From Unio delphinus (taxonomy: Eukaryota; Mollusca; Bivalvia; Unionida; Unionidae): DNA of 64,000 bases. This document shows positions 57,530 through 64,000 of the stretch, piece by piece. The notes under the pieces were generated by a model. The model searched no databases and was not told the origin of the DNA. It saw only the letters and a list, made by a program, of their open reading frames with translations. The DNA lies in assembly GCA_029339505.1 (NCBI GenBank), contig JAQISU010000094.1, positions 5,807,001-5,871,000 of the forward strand. The letters are read 5' to 3'. Position 1 is the stretch's first letter. Each line of letters opens with the position of its first letter. A program made the position numbers and the translations under genes.

Positions 57530-60500
57530 AACCTTTAGGGTATACATGTATTTTCATCACAACCTCACCTGGCACTTGATACTGGCCAGGTGGGTTTATT
57601 CACAGTACTTGACAGTTAGAGATGGGATGAGACCGTTTATCTCTGCAAATTTAAAGCAAGCAGGGGAAAGAGATTAAGATAACAGTAGAAAATAGAAATA
57701 AAAAATAAGTTCAAGAAAACCATTTTTATGAAAACCCAATCTTGAGATGTCATATTGTTTCTTTCATTAATAGTTTTAACTAGAACTGTTGTGTCTTGAA
57801 ATCAACCATACATACAGAATTTAGTATGGTAATTAATTTTGAGAAGAAGATATAACACATAACATTTGCAATGAATACTGTTTTTAACGCAAATTATAAT
57901 CATAACCTCAAAATGTTGAGCATTGTATTTAGTTTGTAATCGACTAAAAATGTTAAACAGAAACATTCCTCGACAAGACCTAATGTGGACCTAAGTTTTT
58001 GATTATTCAAGAAAAATACATTTACCCTGCTTTCTGTACCTACAATGTTGCATATTTACAGTATTTTCATACACTGAACACTCAAAGTCAATCAAACTTT
58101 AGTTGAAATATTAGCAGCGTTATTACATTAATTTTAATTAGTCATGTAAGAAACTTTCCAATATATGCAATATCGAGATGCCAATATTGGGTCCCCGGAA
58201 TCAATATTATTCCGATTTGGGGATTTATCTGGCCAATACAAAATATAATGCATAACATGTGTGGGCCCGATAGGAACATAGAGGGAATAAAACATTAATG
58301 ATATAAATCTACATGTATGTTATCAAAAGCACATTACATAATTTGTGTATATTATCCAAATTGTTCGTCTCAAATGCACCATGTAGCCTCTAACAGACAT
58401 CTTATGGCTTTCAAACGGGAATTTAAACGTATGCGTTTAGTCCATAGTATTAACACTAACGACCTATATGGACTAACAAATTCTGCCATAGGTATACCAT
58501 GAGTTGGCCTCTAAAATGTGAAACTGAAATTAAGTTACCAACTTGATCTACGGTCCATTACCAAGTTATACTCGATAAAAAAAAATTATCGACTATAACT
58601 ATACAACTACCCAGTTAACTACGATCCAACACCCAGTCATATACTATTCAAAACCAAGTTATCTTCTATCCAGGCCGACACCACCAACTTATTATCCAAT
58701 ACCCCACTTTTACTATTCACCACGCCACATCATCACATGAAGTGACCCATACTTCGCACAATTCCACACACCTTTGCAGCGACCAACACCCCTTCAATAT
58801 CTTGATTACATACTTAGATTAAAAAGAAAGTAAACAAAATGTATAGATCACATTATCCTAAGAGAATACAGTCATGTCGTTACAATCTGTAGAAATGAAT
58901 GACACTTCTTGTCAGAGTTTTAACGAGTCACTCACAAAATACAATTCCAGCCCATTTCATGTGTGTCGGATTGGGGGTGGGGTGGATTGGGATTTTGTTG
59001 AATCTGGCAATAATTTAATAGTATCTCTTTTATCTCTTTTTCAAGCTCTGACAAGGAACGGATAATTAACATTATATTTCCTGTTTTCATTCATGCCTGT
59101 AGTGTTATATCTGTGGACTAAAGGCGTACTGTTAAATTTGCGTTGGAGGCCAGTTGATCCAAAATCGAAAAAGTTATAGTCTCCAAGTTAACGGCCCATT
59201 TAATGTATATTATTGCCAATTGAGGTCAACAACTTCTAACAATGTAATCAAAGTGTGCAATGTGAATCGGACGGCATAAATGTAGGATTTTATACAGAAC
59301 AACACATGTTAAGGGTTTGGATATTGTTCACACTAAATTTGCCATTAATTTTAAAATGGCGACATAACGTTAATTCTCATAGGTCTTAGCTCAGTCCACT
59401 ACACCAACAAAATGTTTTTCTCTAAGACGTTCAGCTCATACAACGATCACTCTACTAAAAAAAAGTTACGAGTTCTAATAACTGTACTTGTTAGTTATGT
59501 CACTTATATTTTTTAAAAGGCTCGTTTAATATATTGTGCTTCGATTTCAATATTCAAAGAAAGTGTCTGTAGTCATATCTTACAACAAAAATATAATGAC
59601 CACATGATCTTTTATGTAGCGGATCCAAAGCTGAATCTCTTTTGTTTGTAGTTCCCTTGAAAACTATCCGTCCTTTGAAATTGCAATCATACCGTTGTTT
59701 TCAAAATGAATGTTGCAGAGCTTGATAATATTTGCTTGGTTGTGAAACCTATTTTCAACAGTTTGCAGACAAAAACCATAGTTCAGTTGAAAAGTGCATA
59801 AATCCACTTTTATCCAGACTTCTAAATATAGATATTAGCTTTAATGAACATTTATCGATAGCGTAAACAGATATTGTACTTATATTTGTATAAATATCCT
59901 TTGTAGATTGAACACAGTGTTGTTTCTTTCGTATTTACAATGAGATTCCACAGCCACCCCACCCACTGCAAAAACCCAAGGTCACAGACATCATCATTTT
60001 ACAAAGAAACAAACGCCGGATTAAATATAGTGTTTCCGGTTAATGGGCCTTTTAATGAAGCTTATCAGTGGACTCGTGAACGATGTATTCACGCTCTGGA
60101 TGAGTCATCAAATATATCACTAAACGAATGTTCTATATAGCGACTGAAGGGTAAGTAGTATTATCTGGCTGTAAAATTCTGATTATCAATATTCATAGCA
60201 ATATAAGAACATATCACACCTATAACTTTTGTTCCTAAATACTCTTATTCATCGATTGTATGTCAGCTTTGACGTGAGATTATGAGTTTGTGCCGGATAT
60301 ACAAAGTTATTACACTAGCCTTGCTTTCATTCTTCTTACACACCAACACATCACTGTCTGGACGGATATAATTTTCAAGTGTGAGCAGTTGTCAACTCCT
60401 TATAACAGAGCTGTTATTTCACGTCCGTGGAAGCTGAATCGAACTAACTTAATCAACGACACAGCTCAAACGCAATTTGTCTCTATGGGTCTGCATTGGT

Positions 60501-60545
60501 AAACAAAAACAAGTGAAGCTGTTTTAGAAAAGATAAACTGGGTTT
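57530..60545. repeat. Segmental duplication, copy B
   Basis: About 3.0 kb matching copy A in order and orientation, with shared blocks listed there. It lacks the 1.27-kb middle segment and has about 200 extra bases near 60240-60440. Divergence of roughly one base in ten in the best blocks (by eye) indicates an old duplication. Confidence 0.82.
57565..57613 (-). pseudogene. Dead copy of death-domain exon 1
   Basis: The minus strand shows CCAGTATCAAGTGCCAG followed by GTGAGG, matching CCAGTATCAAGTACCA of exon 1. The position of the start ATG reads GTG, the second ATG is also changed, and the 3' part of the exon is missing. It can no longer start the protein. Whether the upstream sequence still promotes transcription is unknown. 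Confidence 0.55.
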
Positions 60546-61207
60546 GGTACCTACCTACTGCTCTAGTTTACTGCATGACTGCGGCTTTCTCGCTTTTTGT
60601 TTCGCATATTCTAAATTAAGGTAATCCTATTGCAGGCCGTCGTTGAAAGGTCACTGACCACCTATATTTTACAAATCGTGTGATATTATTATAGTCATAA
60701 ACAAAACGCATTGGTTATGTATGCGCACCATACAAATCGGTAGTTCCGTGTGTAAAACACCGGATATGACGTATGTATCCCTTCTATTCAACCTAGCCAT
60801 TCAAGTGTTTTATTTCCCCACGTAAATGTCTGTGATATATATTAAGATCGTGCTTTTGTGCAGCAAATATGGTGCAATGTGTCGCTTTTGCTTATAACCA
60901 AAAGAGTGAAGATGGGGACAATGGTTCTTTCTTCTTCTGAAAGACTCTGTTTACCAGAAAAAAGTGGAAACATGCTGTGGAATCGACATGAGTAATGGAT
61001 GCGAAATTTGAAACATTTATGCAGGAATATAGGCAGTTCGGCCCAGAGATAATTCAGCACAACTTAACATTACTTTGAACAAGTTCTTTTTCTTCAAACA
61101 ACGAGTATATACTATGTAAAATAGGTTTTAGGAATAGGTTTAAGGAAAACAACTAAATATAAACAAACTATTTTGATATTCTTTCAAAGAAATCATACTT
61201 CGCGACA

Positions 61208-61322
<115 letters not shown>

Positions 61323-61572
61323 CACAAACTGACATATCTTGCTCGTTCTAATTAAAATATTTATATGCATTTTTTAATGCTAAACAATTTAAGCTTCAGG
61401 TCAAATATCAATACTGATTTATAAATCAGTAATACTTAACAGATAATATTCTACAGAATACGTTTAAAAAATACTGTATACATTTGATATATTACATGAG
61501 ATATTATAACAAATATATTTAATTTTAGGTTTCAGGTTGGAACACTGCTGCAAAATAATACACAGTCGATTA

Positions 61573-61575
<3 letters not shown>

Positions 61576-61622
<47 letters not shown>
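61576..61622. repeat. (GA)n microsatellite
   Basis: About 23 GA units. Confidence 0.95.
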
Positions 61623-61627
<5 letters not shown>

Positions 61628-61747
61628 TAATGTTGAGCATTTTTCAGTGTTTAGTTGCTGCAATAAGAAGCCATTGCCAGTTAATTGTATTGTTTGTTTA
61701 TATTTTTCAAGTTATTTTACTGTGTGCGCGCGTATACTGAAAACTTG

Positions 61748-61870
61748 CTTTGGCGTCACTAGAGTTGGTGTCACCCAGTGCGGTAACTCATGGTGTCACC
61801 CCCCACGGACCTCCTTGTCACCCGTTTCAGTCCGCACCCCTTTCCCACCCCACCCCAAGTGACGCCACTG
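61748..61870. mobile_element. Short hAT-type MITE
   Basis: Left end CTTTGGCGTCACT and right end AGTGACGCCACTG are imperfect inverted repeats of the common CAGTGGCGTCACT type. The flanks AAAACTTG (61740-61747) and AAAGCTTG (61871-61878) agree at seven of eight bases, an 8-bp target duplication with one change. GC-rich, 123 bp, no coding capacity. Confidence 0.75.
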
Positions 61871-62300
61871 AAAGCTTGTCATTATTAGTCAATATCGTCA
61901 ATCAAATGTGCTTCATTATTCCATACAAATAAGAAAGAAATGAAGTGTTGTGTTGCATTTGTGGACTCATTCCCGCCCCCAGCACGGTACAAAAAAATTA
62001 ATAAATGCACACGTATTTGAAGATTGAATGTAAGCAACTAATTTTGCATTGTTATAATTTATTCGTTCTTTTTGCATCATGAGAAATTTATTAAAGAAAA
62101 GATATATCCACGAACTCCGTATGCCAACTTGCGTATGCATCCTTACTGTACGTACGGGATTGCGTATCGTTTAAATAAACACAATACATAGGTTAATATA
62201 CACTTTATTGTACATATAAAATAATCTTTGGCATAACCGGGTCAAGTCCTGTCACAGCACACTGCACCAGCCAAGCTCTGAATTTTTTCTTGTTGAAAAG
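61871..62300. other. Intergenic, copy 1 of a dispersed direct repeat
   Basis: ATGCATCCTTACTGTACGTAC with ATTGCGTATCG shortly after lies at 62135-62170 and again at 63398-63432. The two copies frame the tandem repeat and MITE region. No gene. Confidence 0.55.
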
Positions 62301-63070
62301 GAATGCCTCGGGAACTTGTGGGAGTTAGAGAGTTGTGAAGCATGTCCGACACCTGTATGTGGAGCCTAAAGGGCTGATACGAGGTATATAGGGACCTGAT
62401 CAGAGGCGTAGCGAGGGGGGGGGGGGGCGGGGGTACATATGTCCCCGGGCGCCAAGGTACAGGGGCGCCAAAATGAGGCTTGCAACGTTACATTATAATA
62501 AAAAAACAAGGGTAATAAATCTGTCACAAGATCGCTGGGGCGCCAATTTTATAGTTTGTCCCCGGGCGCAAAATATCATCGCTACGCCTCTGGACCTGAT
62601 AACCGAAACTCAACAAGTCTGATCCTGAGGACCCCATGACAACAAACATTAACCTTGACTCCATACATGCACCGTAGGAAGCTGGTATGAAGTATATATG
62701 TGCATAATAGTTGAGTATATATAAGTACTGACACAAATTGGGGTCAAGAAGCCAAGTTGTGAAATGCATGAAACTTGGCAGTGCCCCTCAGGAAGAGAGA
62801 CTTGTGAGAGTTAGCGGGTTGTGCCGAGTGTCCGACGCCTGTATATGGAGCCTAAAGGGGTGATACGAGGTATGTGGGGACATACAACCGAAACTAGTCA
62901 AGTCTGATCCCAAGGATTGCCGTGGTAACAAACATGAGCCAATATCCCATACATAACCATGGGAAGCCAGCATGAAGCGTATGGCCCACTAGTTGGTTAT
63001 ACAAAAATAGACAAATTGGTTCAAGCAAAGTTGAATGCATGAACTTGGGCAATGTGCCCGACAGCAGAGC
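62301..63070. repeat. Two-copy tandem repeat, about 300 bp per unit
   Basis: Copy 1 (62301-62775 with a MITE inside) and copy 2 (62785-63070) share GTGTCCGACGCCTGTAT-type, TGGAGCCTAAAGGG, GATACGAGGTAT, AACCGAAACT and TCAAGTCTGATCC segments in the same order. Several differences show age. No coding frame is preserved between copies. Confidence 0.75.
62401..62592. mobile_element. hAT-type MITE with perfect 8-bp target duplication
   Basis: Ends CAGAGGCGTAGCGA and TCGCTACGCCTCTG are perfect inverted repeats over 14 bases. The octamer GACCTGAT flanks both sides (62393-62400 and 62593-62600). 192 bp, with a G run after the left end and two GGGCGCCAA-like segments. It interrupts copy 1 of the tandem repeat; copy 2 lacks it. 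Confidence 0.92.
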
Positions 63071-64000
63071 TGGAACAGTATGCTATGAAAGAAATGCCCC
63101 AAACAAAACAACATGGTGGGTGGAGGGGAGGCGGTTGGTTCTTTTTACAGATAATTTAGTGTAGCGCTAGCACTGAAAGGTAACGTCTTTGTTGCATCCA
63201 AGCCACTATATCTGCCTCAAACCAGCTGACGAATGTTAGATCACGTGTTCTATTTCCGTCATCTGATTGGTTCAACATGAACATATCTAAAATTAGTAAC
63301 TGACCTCGTGTTTGGCAGAACCACCACAAATAAAGAGGGGCCCAAACAAGGAGCCAGGTTAAAATGCATTGTGCGTTATTCAAACTATATCTAACCATGC
63401 ATCCTTACTGTACGTACAGTATTGCGTATCGCTTATGTCACATAACAAAATCGCAAAGAAAAAAAATATCACGCGATTGCTTGAAGGCAACTGACATTCA
63501 CACATCATAAGTTACGAGGTGCAAACTGACAAAGATTGTAATGTATCAAGTTTAACTAAACGACGGTAACTAACAAATAAAAATCATTATTTTGAAATAC
63601 ATTCACTGTGAGTGCAAATGATTATCTTTTCGCTAGCATAGGTTAAAAAAAGTATTATTCAAGAAAATGATTGTTGTGTATTCTATTTGCCCTGCATACG
63701 TCAATTATGATTGCATATGGCAAACAAAAAGACGCCCGATTGATGAAAAAACAACAGCTAGCAACAAGCAATAAACTCCTTACTTAAACGTACTGACAGA
63801 ATATCAAATAAAAAGTTGATTTTATTACAAAGCAAACCAACACCGGAAACTGACCTTGGTATCTTTCTAATGAAGTCAGCCGACATAAGGAAGCCAAGGT
63901 TTTGTATTATTATTGTTTTAAGTGCGCCGATTTCTATTTTGTTTTTATAAAGTCTGGTGACATAGGGAAGAAAGCGTTTATTCTTTTCACCTGTATTAAC
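63071..64000. other. Intergenic sequence at the right edge
   Basis: Holds the second copy of the ATGCATCCTTACTGTACGTAC direct repeat at 63398. Otherwise unremarkable AT-rich sequence, with no supported gene. Confidence 0.5.

Noticed and set aside
61647..61862. Pro/Ser/Thr-rich ORFs
   Set aside because: They arise from the GC-rich interior of the MITE at 61748-61870.

Overview
The window is metazoan nuclear DNA. It is AT-rich, its few host exons are short and separated by long introns, it carries many dinucleotide and tetranucleotide microsatellites, and much of it is transposable elements. The mix (Maverick/Polinton capsid genes, Ty3/gypsy elements with integrase before reverse transcriptase, a Penelope-type GIY-YIG relic, hAT elements and MITEs, a tRNA-derived SINE, EGF-like exons, a death-domain gene) suggests a marine invertebrate, perhaps a lophotrochozoan such as a mollusc. 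The species cannot be named from sequence alone.

Bases 1-7,684 are the right-hand part of a Maverick/Polinton (adintovirus-like) element. Eight tightly packed, same-strand genes are uninterrupted: a helical structural protein, a glycine-rich virion protein, a double-jelly-roll major capsid protein, a hydrophobic/basic pVI- or pX-like protein, an adenain-type cysteine protease, a fiber-like protein with internal repeats, a two-segment membrane protein, and a penton-like minor capsid protein. Together they look like a virion-building cassette: shell, vertex, maturation protease, membrane-active or core peptides, and a candidate attachment protein. DNA polymerase B, integrase and packaging ATPase are not visible and may lie left of base 1. 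A tandem duplication with a 145-bp period straddles the membrane-protein/penton junction. An inverted repeat ending in CT closes the right side.

Bases 7.7-21.4 kb hold a minus-strand host gene seen as dispersed exons: a signal-peptide exon, cysteine-rich exons, two EGF-like exons and a possible last exon. Introns contain a solo LTR and microsatellites.

Bases 23.7-38.7 kb are a pile-up of related LTR retrotransposons: a plus-strand copy with nearly identical 806-bp LTRs but a gutted pol, a solo LTR, and an old minus-strand copy whose 5' LTR is split by a 2.3-kb hAT element with a perfect 8-bp target duplication. Several junctions lie in (AT)n runs. In the minus-strand copy integrase precedes reverse transcriptase, the copia-like order of Gmr1-type gypsy elements; the plus-strand copy agrees.

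Bases 38.7-45.6 kb are microsatellites, minisatellites and a Penelope-like endonuclease relic. Bases 45.8-53.2 kb carry a three-exon minus-strand gene whose splice phases agree and which encodes an approximately 185-residue death-domain protein. Its first exon and about 3.6 kb upstream are duplicated at 57.5-60.5 kb, where the copied exon has lost its start codon. Bases 60.5-64 kb are non-coding repeats with two short hAT-type MITEs.
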